Assembly: GCA_965215025.1 (NCBI GenBank) | Contig: CBDCCV010000001.1 | Span: 1,798,001-1,862,000 of the forward strand | From: CBDCCV01 sp965215025 | GTDB lineage: Bacteria; Bacteroidota; Rhodothermia; Rhodothermales; Salinibacteraceae | Direction: 5' to 3' | Length of the DNA: 64,000 nt | In this document: positions 1 through 8,469 of the stretch, piece by piece | Numbering within the stretch: the stretch's first letter is position 1 | Layout: each line of letters begins with the position of its first letter | Position numbers and translations under genes: made by a program | The notes under the pieces: generated by a model | Databases searched by the model: none | Seen by the model: the letters and a program-made list of their open reading frames with translations, nothing else | What the model was told of the DNA's origin: nothing

Positions 1-186
1 GGCGTCGGCCTCCATGCGGCGAGGGCGCTTCGACGATGGAGGGCGGCGCTCCGGACCACCGAGGACAAGCCAAGCTTAGCCGTATCAGCGGTTTACGAAG
101 AGTCGTCGGACCCCCCGGCTTTTCGACACGACCGGAGGGCGACGACGCGGCAACCGCGCGCGACGCGGGAAGCCGCCCCCCTGGGC

Positions 187-221
187 ATTTTACAAGCAGA
201 TTTTTTATACTCAAACCCTGG
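187..221 (+). promoter_or_regulatory. CRISPR leader, AT-rich part
   Basis: This short AT-rich stretch lies directly before the first CRISPR repeat and contains a TTTTTTATA run in otherwise GC-rich DNA. Its position on the side opposite the ATTGAAAG repeat ends fits a leader for plus-strand transcription. Positions 1-186 before it show no supportable gene. Confidence 0.55.
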
Positions 222-509
222 CGCTGAATTGCACCTGCTGGTATTGAAAGAGGTCCAGCCGCGCCCGGTGGCTCTGGATAAGGGGCGCTGAATTGCACCT
301 GCTGGTATTGAAAGCTCACCATCGAGGCCACGCCCGCCGCTGCCCCCGCGACGCTGAATTGCACCTGCTGGTATTGAAAGCATACGAGGACACGTCCTCT
401 TCGGAGGCGGCGCTGCGCTGAATTGCACCTGCTGGTATTGAAAGTAGGAGCGTACCCGCTCCGACAGCACGCTTCGCCTACGCTGAATTGCACCTGCTGG
501 TATTGAAAG
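222..509 (+). CRISPR. CRISPR array, 5 repeats and 4 spacers
   Basis: Five identical 29-bp repeats start at 222, 286, 352, 416 and 481. Each begins CGCTGAATTGCACCTG and ends TATTGAAAG. The four spacers are 35, 37, 35 and 36 bp long and unrelated to one another. The ATTGAAAG end is the crRNA 5' handle left by Cas6 in type I and type III systems, which sets the direction as plus, with the leader on the left. No cas gene is visible in the window; they could lie beyond the left edge or elsewhere. The last repeat, at 481-509, is not degenerate, although leader-distal repeats often are. The next gene starts only 68 bp after the array. Confidence 0.95.
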
Positions 510-577
510 GAGGGCGAGGCTGCCGGCGAGCTTGTGCGCCCTGTTCCGTGTCTCCCTATCCACAGTCTGCCCCGCTC

Positions 578-1483
578 ATGCGATGCCGCCTTTTTCTTCT
601 GATGCTCGGCCTGCTCGTAGCCGCGCCGCTCGCCGCGCAGGACCGCTTTGCCGAGGTCGAGATCGAGGCGCAGGAGGTGGCCGAGGGCGTGTTCATGCTC
701 CAGGGCGCGGGCGGCAACATCGGCGTGGCGGCGGGGGCGGATGGTGTCTTCCTCATCGATGACCAATACGCGCCGCTGACCGAGCGCATCCGCGCGGCGC
801 TGGCTCAGATCTCGGATCAGCCCGTGCGCTTCGTCCTCAACACGCACTGGCACCCGGACCACACGGGCGGGAACGAGAACCTGGGCGAGGCGGGCGCGCT
901 CGTCGTCGCGCACGACAACGTGCGCCGCCGGCTCTCCGAGGAGGCGTTCCATGCGCTCTTCGACGCCACCTTCCCGGCGCAGCCCGAGGCGGCGCTCCCG
1001 GTCGTCACCTTCTCCGAGGCCGTCACGTTTCACCTCAACGGCGATACGCTCGAAGCCTACCACGTCCCCCACGCGCACACGGACGGCGACGCCATCGTCC
1101 ACTTCCGCAAGGCCAACGTCGTGCACATGGGCGACACGTACTTCGCCGGCGGCTACCCGCTCATTGACATCGCCACGGGCGGCTCCGTCGAGGGCGTCCT
1201 CGCGGCGATTGGCGGCGCGCTCGAAAGGATGGACGATGCCACGCAGGTCATCCCCGGCCACGGCCCGCTCTCCTCGAAGGCCGACCTCGAGGCCTACCGC
1301 GACATGCTCCGCACCGTGCGCGAGCGCGTGCAGGAACAGATCGACGCGGGCGCGACGCTCGAAGAAACGCTCGCCGCGAATCTTACTGAGGACTTCGACG
1401 CGCGGTACGACGCCTGGCGCTCACCGGAGCAGTTCGTGCGCGTCCTCTACCTCGACCTCACCGGCGCGATGGCGCAGCCGTAG
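578..1483 (+). CDS. Secreted MBL-fold metallo-hydrolase
   Basis: This 301-residue protein has an N-terminal signal peptide (about residues 1-20, ending AAPLAAQ), so it probably acts in the periplasm. The metallo-beta-lactamase zinc motif HxHxDH is present as HWHPDH at residues 90-95. Further ligands are His167 (in HAHTDGD), Asp185 (in MGD) and His228 (in PGHG), so both zinc sites look intact. The arrangement resembles secreted MBL-fold hydrolases related to class B beta-lactamases and quinoprotein-relay enzymes; the substrate cannot be read from sequence. I chose the ATG at 578 over an upstream start inside the last CRISPR repeat because it places the signal peptide at the N-terminus. It stands alone between the CRISPR array and a T9SS cargo gene on the same strand. 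Confidence 0.88.
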   Translation: MRCRLFLLMLGLLVAAPLAAQDRFAEVEIEAQEVAEGVFMLQGAGGNIGVAAGADGVFLIDDQYAPLTERIRAALAQISDQPVRFVLNTHWHPDHTGGNENLGEAGALVVAHDNVRRRLSEEAFHALFDATFPAQPEAALPVVTFSEAVTFHLNGDTLEAYHVPHAHTDGDAIVHFRKANVVHMGDTYFAGGYPLIDIATGGSVEGVLAAIGGALERMDDATQVIPGHGPLSSKADLEAYRDMLRTVRERVQEQIDAGATLEETLAANLTEDFDARYDAWRSPEQFVRVLYLDLTGAMAQP

Positions 1484-1651
1484 CGGCGCGGGCCGGAGGC
1501 CACCCGAAAAATCTTCGGAGGGCGTGACCCCTTGGAGAGGAAAAAAGCGCTTTTGTAGATAGCTGGCGTGCGCGCGGCGGATCGCTTGTCTGCCGAGGCG
1601 AGCTTCTGTGTGCTGTTCCCGGACTGTCTCCCCCCAACCCTCCGGAGCGCC

Positions 1652-4033
1652 ATGACTACGACACGGCTACTACCCCTTCGCGCGATTCTTCTCTCCTTTA
1701 CGCTGCTGCTTGCCGCGCCGCTGGCCGTGCTTTTCGAGGCGGTGGCGCAGGAGCTTCCAGAGCTGCGCATCGAAGAGCATGGCACCGACGCCGATGCGCG
1801 CCGCGCCTTCAAGACGCTGGACCCCGCCCGCATCCCGACGGGCCTGCTGCACGACCAAGTCGCGGGCCTCGTGGACCTGGCGCGCTTCGACGGCAGGCCG
1901 CGCGCCGAGGCCGCCTCGCTCGACGACTGGCGCCAGGCCTACTTCGAGCTTGCGCGCAGCGGCGTGCCCGGCGCCGAGAAGGCCGTGCCGTTCCCTTCGG
2001 CAGACGCCATCGCACGCGCCGCCGAGCGCTACCTGGACCAGGGCCTCACGCCCATTGCCGTCCTCGACGTGGCGTACAACCGCATCCGGCCCGACGCCCT
2101 GGAGCGCGGCCTGCTCCGGATGCAGAACGGCCGCCTCTACGACGCTGGGCACCGCGCCCGCACGCCGTACGAGACGCAAACGGCATTCGTGGCCGCCGTC
2201 TACAAAGCAAAAAGCCACGGCCGGAGCGTCCGCTTCGTAGTGCCGCCGGAGCTGTACGCCGCGCCGGAGCCGCCAGGGCGCGCCGCTCAGCTGGAGGTGG
2301 ACCTCGGCGACGGGCGCGGGTGGCGGCCTATCCGCCTCGGCGAGGCGGTCACAACGACGTACGCCACGGGCGGCACGAAGGAGATCCGCCTTGCCCTCCG
2401 CGAGAACGGGCGCACGCGCTACGCCGCCGCCACGCACGAGGTGGACGACATCGAGATCCCTGAGCCGGACCGCGTGTGGCTCGATCAGGAGGCCGAGATC
2501 GGCTACGCAGGCGGGGCGGCCCGGTACGACGCCTACGCCTTCTACGGCAGAAACCGCAGCCGCCTCGTCCGCCCGGTCGTCTTCGTCGAGGGCTTCGACG
2601 TGTACGCCGATGACCCGGCGCGCCGGCGCACGTGGCAGGACATCTATGAACTCCTGGCCGAAGAAGGCTTTGCCGAGACGCTCCTGGCCGCGCGGCGCGG
2701 CATCGTCATCCTCAAGCTCCACGACGCCGCCGATTACGTGCAGCGCAACGCCTTCGCGCTTGTGGACCTGCTCGCCACGCTCGACGCCGAACTGCCGCGC
2801 CGGGGCGACGTCGTCGTCGTGGGGCCGAGCATGGGAGGCCTCATCGGGCGCTACGCCCTCGCTTACATGGAGCAGAACGGCTTGCCGCACCGCGTCTCGA
2901 AGTACGTCTCGGTGGACGCACCGCATCAGGGCGCCAATCTGCCGCTGGGCGACCAGTTCCTCTTCGAGTTTTTCGACAACGACTCGGATAAGGCGCGCGA
3001 GGGTAAGGACGCCGTGAACAGCGTCGCCGGCCGGCAGATGCTCGTCTACCAGTACCGCGCCGTGCCGGAGGAGGACCCGTTGCGCACGGAGCTCCGCACC
3101 GAGCTGGACGCGCTCGGCTACCCGTCCGCCACAGAGAACCACGCGCTGGCAAGCGGGAGCGGCTTCGCCCTGGCGCAGCTTGGGAACGAGCGCTCCGGCT
3201 TCCGGCGCATGGCCCCCGGCGACAAGATCGTCGAGTACCGCTACCGCAGCTTCTTTGTGGACCTCGACGGCGACGTGTGGGCCGTGCCCGACGAGGACGA
3301 CCCCCCGACGCAGATCTTCGAGGGGCGCAAGGACGTGATCGGCCCGCACCGCCGCGTGCTCAACGTCTACGTCAGCGGCTCGCAGCCGTACGACAACGCC
3401 CCCGGCGGCGCGCGCGGCACGCAGGGCGAGATCGTCGCCGGCGATCCGCCGCGCGGACGCATGTACACGAGCTTCCCCGACCACGACTGGATCCCCACCA
3501 CCAGCGCGCTCGACCTCCCCACGCCCGACCTTTTCTACAACGTCGAGGCCGACCCGGACGACCTCGTCGCCGAGACGCCGGGCGGAGGCCAAGCCACAGC
3601 CCTCTACGCCTCGATCCACTACCCCGAGGACAACGAGGCGCACGTCGATCCCAACCCGGAGAACGTGCGCGCCCTGCTCCGCGCCATCGACCCGGCCCTG
3701 GACGCCGAGGCGCCGGCGCTGCCGATGCCCATGCTTGCCGCCGAGGCGGAGGCAGCCAGCGCGCTTCCGGCGCACTACGCGCTGGAGGCGGGCTTCCCCA
3801 ATCCCTTCAACGCCACGACGGAGATCCGCTTCGCGCTGCCGGAGGCCGGCGCCGCCCGGCTTGACGTGTACGACGTGCTGGGGCGGCGCGTGGCCCGGCT
3901 CGTAGACGGCCCGATGCCGGCGGGCCGCCACCGCGTGACGTGGAACGCCGAGGGACGCGCCAGCGGCCTCTACCTCTACCGCCTCGCCGCCGACGGCTTC
4001 ACAGAGACGCGCCAGGTGCTGCTCGTACGATGA
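1652..4033 (+). CDS. T9SS-sorted lipase-like alpha/beta hydrolase
   Basis: This 793-residue secreted protein begins with a signal peptide (about residues 1-33). The middle carries an alpha/beta-hydrolase core: an oxyanion-type strand (VVFVEGFDVY, near residue 309) and the nucleophile elbow GPSMGG with Ser393. A later WIPTTSALDL motif occurs in Bacteroidota lipase-like proteins. The last 80 residues or so form a type A T9SS sorting domain: FPNPFN near residue 715, then YDVLGRRVARL, then GLYLYRL, ending VLLVR. The protein is therefore expected to cross the outer membrane through the type IX system and be anchored or released at the surface. The substrate is unknown; a lipid or ester is likely. 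The ATG at 1652 gives a clean signal peptide, whereas the longer open frame from 1568 does not. Confidence 0.85.
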   Translation: MTTTRLLPLRAILLSFTLLLAAPLAVLFEAVAQELPELRIEEHGTDADARRAFKTLDPARIPTGLLHDQVAGLVDLARFDGRPRAEAASLDDWRQAYFELARSGVPGAEKAVPFPSADAIARAAERYLDQGLTPIAVLDVAYNRIRPDALERGLLRMQNGRLYDAGHRARTPYETQTAFVAAVYKAKSHGRSVRFVVPPELYAAPEPPGRAAQLEVDLGDGRGWRPIRLGEAVTTTYATGGTKEIRLALRENGRTRYAAATHEVDDIEIPEPDRVWLDQEAEIGYAGGAARYDAYAFYGRNRSRLVRPVVFVEGFDVYADDPARRRTWQDIYELLAEEGFAETLLAARRGIVILKLHDAADYVQRNAFALVDLLATLDAELPRRGDVVVVGPSMGGLIGRYALAYMEQNGLPHRVSKYVSVDAPHQGANLPLGDQFLFEFFDNDSDKAREGKDAVNSVAGRQMLVYQYRAVPEEDPLRTELRTELDALGYPSATENHALASGSGFALAQLGNERSGFRRMAPGDKIVEYRYRSFFVDLDGDVWAVPDEDDPPTQIFEGRKDVIGPHRRVLNVYVSGSQPYDNAPGGARGTQGEIVAGDPPRGRMYTSFPDHDWIPTTSALDLPTPDLFYNVEADPDDLVAETPGGGQATALYASIHYPEDNEAHVDPNPENVRALLRAIDPALDAEAPALPMPMLAAEAEAASALPAHYALEAGFPNPFNATTEIRFALPEAGAARLDVYDVLGRRVARLVDGPMPAGRHRVTWNAEGRASGLYLYRLAADGFTETRQVLLVR

Positions 4034-4043
4034 AAACCGGGCA

Positions 4044-4751
4044 CTACGGCAGTCGCTCGAAAAGGTCGCCTAGCGGTGGGCGGAAACGCTCCTGGAACAG
4101 CTCGAACGGGACGCCCTCGGCCACGTGCTTGAGCGGCTCATGCTCGGCCACGACGTCCTGGTACGTGGCGTAGCACGCCAGCGCCCGCTCGGCCCGCGCG
4201 CGGTCCTCTTCCGAGAAACGCACCACGCAGCCGATGGCCTCGGCGGGCGAGCCGGTGAGGTGCGCCGGGCGGTCGGCGCTTCCGTCTTCGGGGAGGGTGA
4301 AGAGGGCCAGGCGCCGGGGGCCACCCTCGGCCTCGCGCGCGGCGCAGAAGACGCGCTTGACCACGGCGTGACTGACGAGGTGATCCGCGTGGCCGCTTAC
4401 GCCGTGCGCGGCATAGGTGACCACGACGGCCGGCTTCACCTTTTCGATCTGCCGGGCGACGGCGTCTTCAAGCACGCGCGGGTCGAGGCCTGAGAGGCCG
4501 CCGTCGGGGAAGTCGAGCACGGTGAGGCCGGCCAAGCCCAGCATCTCGGCCACGCGCTGCATCTCCTCGTAGCGCGCGCGGCCCATCTCCTCTTTGGAAA
4601 AGCCGTGCTTTTGGCGCTCGGACGTGGCCTCGCCGCGCGTGAGCGTGAGGAGAAACGCCTCGTGCCCCGCGCGCACCTGCCGGGCAATGGCCGGCGCCGG
4701 CCCGAACGATTCGTCGTCCGGATGCGGAAAAACGTAGAGCAGGCGCGGCAT
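4044..4751 (-). CDS. PIG-L (LmbE-like) deacetylase
   Basis: This 235-residue protein belongs to the PIG-L family of zinc-dependent N-acetyl-glucosaminyl deacetylases. The N-terminal metal motif HPDD(E) is at residues 10-14 and the second metal motif appears as SGHADH in the middle, so the active site looks complete. Family members de-acetylate GlcNAc conjugates, including the bacillithiol precursor (BshB) and antibiotic intermediates; this one cannot be assigned to a specific substrate. The start at 4751 gives the usual PRLLYVFPHPDD opening. It is the last gene of a minus-strand run headed by btuB, 59 bp after the Bfd-like gene, so it may be co-transcribed with the B12 genes. It converges with the T9SS hydrolase, leaving 10 bp between the two stops. 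Confidence 0.87.
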   Translation of the reverse strand: MPRLLYVFPHPDDESFGPAPAIARQVRAGHEAFLLTLTRGEATSERQKHGFSKEEMGRARYEEMQRVAEMLGLAGLTVLDFPDGGLSGLDPRVLEDAVARQIEKVKPAVVVTYAAHGVSGHADHLVSHAVVKRVFCAAREAEGGPRRLALFTLPEDGSADRPAHLTGSPAEAIGCVVRFSEEDRARAERALACYATYQDVVAEHEPLKHVAEGVPFELFQERFRPPLGDLFERLP

Positions 4752-4810
4752 GACGGAGGGCGTGAGGCTGAGCGGGGACGGCGTTCGCCGAAACAGTGAG
4801 GCGCCAACGC

Positions 4811-5032
4811 TCAGGGCGCGGGCGGAGGTTCGTCGGCCTCCTCGACCACCTCGTGAAAGACGACCTCGCCCGTGCGCAGCATCCGGCGGACGTAGGGGTG
4901 GCAGAGCTGGCAATTCTGCCCGAAGGTGACGTGCGCTTGCAGCGCGGCCACCGTCTCAGCGCCCGTCGCGTCGGCCGTCTCTTTCAGATCGGCGAAGCGC
5001 ACGTCGTAGCACAAGCAGCGGTCAATGGTCAT
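4811..5032 (-). CDS. Bfd-like [2Fe-2S] ferredoxin
   Basis: This 73-residue protein carries four cysteines spaced as in the bacterioferritin-associated ferredoxin (Bfd/Fer2_BFD) fold: C6-x-C8, 32 residues, then C41-x-x-C44. That fold holds one [2Fe-2S] cluster and commonly passes electrons to iron-storage or redox partners. No bacterioferritin is nearby. It sits 40 bp downstream of a beta-propeller lipoprotein in the run headed by the riboswitch-controlled btuB. This raises the idea that it serves cobalamin or metal handling rather than iron release; that is inference from position only. There is no signal peptide, so it should be cytoplasmic. Confidence 0.8.
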   Translation of the reverse strand: MTIDRCLCYDVRFADLKETADATGAETVAALQAHVTFGQNCQLCHPYVRRMLRTGEVVFHEVVEEADEPPPAP

Positions 5033-5072
5033 GGGCGTTTAACGTCTGCGCCGTCCGGCGTTCACGGCTTGG

Positions 5073-6221
5073 TCAGCGGCGGACCTCGATGTGCGCGGCG
5101 GAGGGGCCGGCGCGGAAGCGGCCCGCCTCGGCGCCCTCGGCGTCCAGGATGACGACGGTGGCCGACGAGGTGTAGTCCGCGCTCTGGCCGTCGGGGCCTA
5201 CGGGCAGGCGCGCGAGGTAGAGCCGCTCAGCGCCGGCGTCATACGCCACGGCGGCCAGCCCGACGAGGCCTTCGGCCGGCGGCACGGCGAGGGTTTCAAT
5301 GAGCGCGTTCGCCTCCGTGTCGATGCGGAAGACCGTGGCGCTCGCGCTGCTGATGGCATGGAGCGCCTCGGCCTCGGCGGCGTAGTGGGCGATCTGCGTC
5401 GCGTTGATCGAGCCGAGCTGCACGTCGAGCGCGACGCTACCCGTCACCGCCTCCGTCTCGGCATCTACGAAGACGACCGCGCCGTCTGTCGTGCCGATGG
5501 TGTTGTAATCCTCATCGGAGTCGGTCCGGCCTGTGCACACGGCCACCACCTCGTCTTGCGCGTCCACGAAAAGCTGCTTCGGCCCGTCGCAGCCGAGTTC
5601 GACCGTGCCGGTGACGGCGTCCGTGGCTACGTCGATTACGGTGAGCGTGGTGCCGGCGCCGCTCGTGAACGCGGCGCCGGTGCTGTAGTTGGCCACAAAC
5701 GCCTTGCCCGCCGCCACGGCGACGCCTTCGGCCGAGGCGCCCACGCTGAGGCGGCCCTGCGCGGCAAGCGTGGCCGGGTCGAGGACAGCCACCGTGCCGT
5801 CGATGGCCGTGGCGTACGCCTTCTCCGGCGTGGCGAGGGCGAGGTAACGCACGGCCCCGAGGCTGTCCGACTGCGCCACCTGCGCGCCGGCTCCCACGTC
5901 GAAGAGGCTCACGCGCCCGCTCGAAAAGCCGGTGTTGAGCAGCGCGTAGAGCCGCCCGCCCTCTGTTAAGGTGAGGCTGTTCAGAAAAGCCTCCACGTCG
6001 AGGTAGGCCGGGCTGGCAGCCGTCTCGGTCTCCGGGTCGTAGACGGTCACGAAGCCGTTCTGCTCCGAGAAGTTGCCGCCGTTGCCGACGTAGACGCTGG
6101 CCGCTTCGAGCGGGGGATCGCCGTCCTCTTCTTCAAAAAGGTCGCACCCCGGAAGCGCGATGGAGACGGCGAGAACGGCCAGGAGCGCGAGGCGAAGCGA
6201 AAGCGTGTTGTGGAAAGTCAT
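5073..6221 (-). CDS. YncE-like beta-propeller lipoprotein of B12 operon
   Basis: This 382-residue lipoprotein has a signal sequence ending in a lipobox (IALPGC, lipidated Cys26). It is followed by an acidic stretch (DLFEEEDGD) and then repeated blades of about 40-50 residues with phrases such as VTVYDPETETA, VAVLDPATLA and LTVIDVATDA. These are typical of YVTN/YncE-type beta-propellers. In Bacteroidota, DUF5074/YncE-type surface propellers often accompany BtuB receptors under cobalamin riboswitch control, and this gene lies 118 bp downstream of the btuB-like gene. A role in binding cobalamin or its carrier at the cell surface is plausible but not shown. The ATG at 6221 places the lipobox correctly; the longer frame upstream is low-complexity and not convincing. 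Confidence 0.82.
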   Translation of the reverse strand: MTFHNTLSLRLALLAVLAVSIALPGCDLFEEEDGDPPLEAASVYVGNGGNFSEQNGFVTVYDPETETAASPAYLDVEAFLNSLTLTEGGRLYALLNTGFSSGRVSLFDVGAGAQVAQSDSLGAVRYLALATPEKAYATAIDGTVAVLDPATLAAQGRLSVGASAEGVAVAAGKAFVANYSTGAAFTSGAGTTLTVIDVATDAVTGTVELGCDGPKQLFVDAQDEVVAVCTGRTDSDEDYNTIGTTDGAVVFVDAETEAVTGSVALDVQLGSINATQIAHYAAEAEALHAISSASATVFRIDTEANALIETLAVPPAEGLVGLAAVAYDAGAERLYLARLPVGPDGQSADYTSSATVVILDAEGAEAGRFRAGPSAAHIEVRR

Positions 6222-6339
6222 GAGTCGTTGCAGGGGGGAGGTTGGTCGAGGTTGCGTGGTTCGTGCCGACGCCCGTAGGGGCGTAGCGCCGCTCCGCCCT
6301 CGTCGGGCGAGGCAGAACGTCGGGGAAGGGGGTTGTGCA

Positions 6340-8313
6340 TCAACGCGCGGTTTCGAGGACGAGGCGCAGGCGCGCGTGGCGCGGCGGCATGGGATAGCGG
6401 CGGATGACGGCGTAGCGCGCATCGGCGAGGTTCTCGATGGCGAGGCCGAGCGTGGCCCGAAGCGCGCCGCCGACGGGCCGCGTGTAGCGGATCTGCGCAT
6501 CGAAGACGTGGTACGGCGGCAGGTGGCGCGTCTCATCGGCGGCGGTGTAGCGGCGGCTCACCAAGCGCCCGCCCAGGTCGAGGCGCGCCTCCCCTTTCAC
6601 GAGCGGCAGCCGCTCCCACGCCACGCCGAGGTGGGCCTTAAGCTGCTCGCGCGGGACGTAGCGAAGCTGCCGGCCGAAGGCCGCCGCCGCCGGGTCGGAG
6701 CGGTCCTCGGCGTCGGTGTGCGTAAAGGTGAGGCCGCCGTCGAGAAGCGCGTGCTCAGACGGGCGGAGGGCGCCGCCGAGCGAAAGCTCCACCCCGCGCG
6801 TCTGCACACGGGCGACGTTGCGCGGGCGCCACACCTGCACGCCGGCGCCGGCGTAGCTCGGCTGCCAGACGATCTGATCGCTGATGCAGAGGGCAAAGGC
6901 GGTGGCCTCGGCGGAGAAGCGGAGGCGGGGGCGCGTGGCCTGGAGGGCGGCGCCGGCCTCGGCGCTCCAGCCGCGCTCGGCGCGCAGGTCCGGGTTGCCG
7001 CCGGGCCGGTAGAAGCGCTCGCCCAACGTAGGCGCGCGGAAGGCGCGGGCGAGGCGCGCCTTGAGGCGGAAGCCGTCCCATCCGAGAGGCTGCACGCTCA
7101 GTCCCAGACGCGGGCTAAGGGCGAGGACGTTGCGCGTATCAGAAAAGGCGGCGCCGGCAGAGGCGTAGCCGCTGAGCCGCAGCGCGGGGTGCAGGGCGAA
7201 GCGTCCGTACGCGCCCTCGGCGTCGAGGAAGGCGGCGGCGTGCGCGCGATGGACGCCGCCGCGCAGCGCCGCGCGGCCGAGGCCGGCCTCCGTACCGGCG
7301 GTGACGAGCCAGCGCTTGGAGAGCGGCGCCGTGGCCTCGGCGCTGAGGGCGTAGCGCTGCGTGCGCGACGTGTCACGCGCATCGGCGGCGGGGTTGGAAA
7401 AGCGGAGCGTGGAGGCCTGCGCCTCGGCGCCGAGGCGGAGCGTGCCCCAGCCCAGGCGCGAGCGGCGCTGCACGTTCAGGCGGCGGTAAGCGTCCCACTG
7501 CCGCGCGCCGGAGGCCGCCTCGTTCGACGGGCCGGGCAGGCCGCGCTCGGCCTCGCTCAGCCACGCCCAGGCGCTCCACCGGTGCCGCCCCGCCGCGTAG
7601 CGCGCCGTGCCGACAATTGTGGCGTGCGTGCGCTCGGCGCCTCGGCGGCGGACCTCGCGCGCGGGGAAGAGGGCTTCGTTGAGGTACGGGAAATCGCCGT
7701 CTGCGTGAGCCATCTCCACAGCGGCAAGCGCACTGAACGGGCCGGCGCCGCCGCTCACGACGGACGCGATGCGCCGCCCGCCGAACGCGCCCGCCCCGGC
7801 CATCGCCCGCACGTCCAGTTCTTCCGAGGGGCGGAGCGTGCGCAGGCGGACGACGCCGCCGAGGCCGCCCGCGCCGTAGCGCGCCGAGGCCGCCCCCGGC
7901 TGCACCTCGACGGCTTCCAGGAGGAGCGTCGGCAGGAGCGAGAGGTCCACCTGGCCGGACTGCGGATCGGCGATGCGCTGCCCGTCGAGCAGGACGAGCG
8001 TTTGCGCTGCGCCCGTTCCGCGCAGGCTCACCGTGGCGAGGCCTCCCGCGCCGTAGCGCTTCACAAACGCGCCCGTGCGTGCCGAGAGCAGATCGGCTGT
8101 GGAGCGCGCCGCGGTGTTCTCGATGGCGCCGCGCTTGAGCCGCTCGATCCGCGCGGGGACGGTGAGCGCGGCGGTGCGCAGGCGGGCGGCCTCGACGGTC
8201 ACGTTCGGCAGGGCCACCGTGTCGGCGCGGAGGGGCGCGGCGCCGGCTGCGGTGGTATCTGCCGGCGCGGAGACCTGCAAGAAGAGCGCTGCGATGTAGA
8301 AAAGGGCCGCCAT
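6340..8313 (-). CDS. btuB: BtuB-like TonB-dependent outer-membrane receptor
   Basis: This 657-residue TonB-dependent receptor has a short signal peptide and a TonB-box-like segment (DTVALPNVTVEA, near residue 32). It has a plug domain (STADLLSARTGAFV, VSLRGTGAAQTLVLLDGQRI) and a long beta-barrel with alternating aromatic and charged strands. The upstream cobalamin riboswitch makes vitamin B12 or a related corrinoid the likely substrate, hence btuB. The C-terminus ends LVLETAR rather than in the aromatic residue usual for barrel proteins. The ATG at 8313 lies two bases after the T-tract of an intrinsic terminator, so expression is tightly tied to the riboswitch. The downstream propeller, Bfd-like and PIG-L genes follow in the same direction with short gaps. 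Confidence 0.86.
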   Translation of the reverse strand: MAALFYIAALFLQVSAPADTTAAGAAPLRADTVALPNVTVEAARLRTAALTVPARIERLKRGAIENTAARSTADLLSARTGAFVKRYGAGGLATVSLRGTGAAQTLVLLDGQRIADPQSGQVDLSLLPTLLLEAVEVQPGAASARYGAGGLGGVVRLRTLRPSEELDVRAMAGAGAFGGRRIASVVSGGAGPFSALAAVEMAHADGDFPYLNEALFPAREVRRRGAERTHATIVGTARYAAGRHRWSAWAWLSEAERGLPGPSNEAASGARQWDAYRRLNVQRRSRLGWGTLRLGAEAQASTLRFSNPAADARDTSRTQRYALSAEATAPLSKRWLVTAGTEAGLGRAALRGGVHRAHAAAFLDAEGAYGRFALHPALRLSGYASAGAAFSDTRNVLALSPRLGLSVQPLGWDGFRLKARLARAFRAPTLGERFYRPGGNPDLRAERGWSAEAGAALQATRPRLRFSAEATAFALCISDQIVWQPSYAGAGVQVWRPRNVARVQTRGVELSLGGALRPSEHALLDGGLTFTHTDAEDRSDPAAAAFGRQLRYVPREQLKAHLGVAWERLPLVKGEARLDLGGRLVSRRYTAADETRHLPPYHVFDAQIRYTRPVGGALRATLGLAIENLADARYAVIRRYPMPPRHARLRLVLETAR

Positions 8314-8314
8314 G

Positions 8315-8351
8315 AAAAAAGCCCGACCTCTCAAGTAGAAGAGGTTCGGGC
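8315..8351 (-). terminator. Riboswitch terminator abutting btuB start
   Basis: Read on the minus strand, a stem GCCCGA-A-CCTCT / AGAGG-T-CGGGC (8321-8351, one bulged base) is followed by six T (8315-8320) and then, after two bases, by the btuB ATG. It has the form of an intrinsic terminator. The right arm also contains GAGAGG, the only ribosome-binding-site-like sequence before the start, so the hairpin could block translation as well as transcription. Confidence 0.8.
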
Positions 8352-8469
8352 GGCGGCTTCGAGACGCGCGGTGTGGCGGTTGGCGTCTCTTCGTACGGGT
8401 CAGGCGGGGGGAGAGGCCCGCCGTCCAGAACGTGGCCGTGCCTCGAACCCCATATCCCGTGGAGCTAAC

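Noticed and set aside
1..186. Possible minus-strand gene start near position 16
   Set aside because: Only five codons lie inside the window and no ribosome-binding site is seen, so it cannot be supported.
93..563. Minus-strand frame with the peptide LSIPAGAIQR repeated four times
   Set aside because: The repetition is simply the CRISPR repeat read in frame on the wrong strand; no start signal or codon bias supports it.
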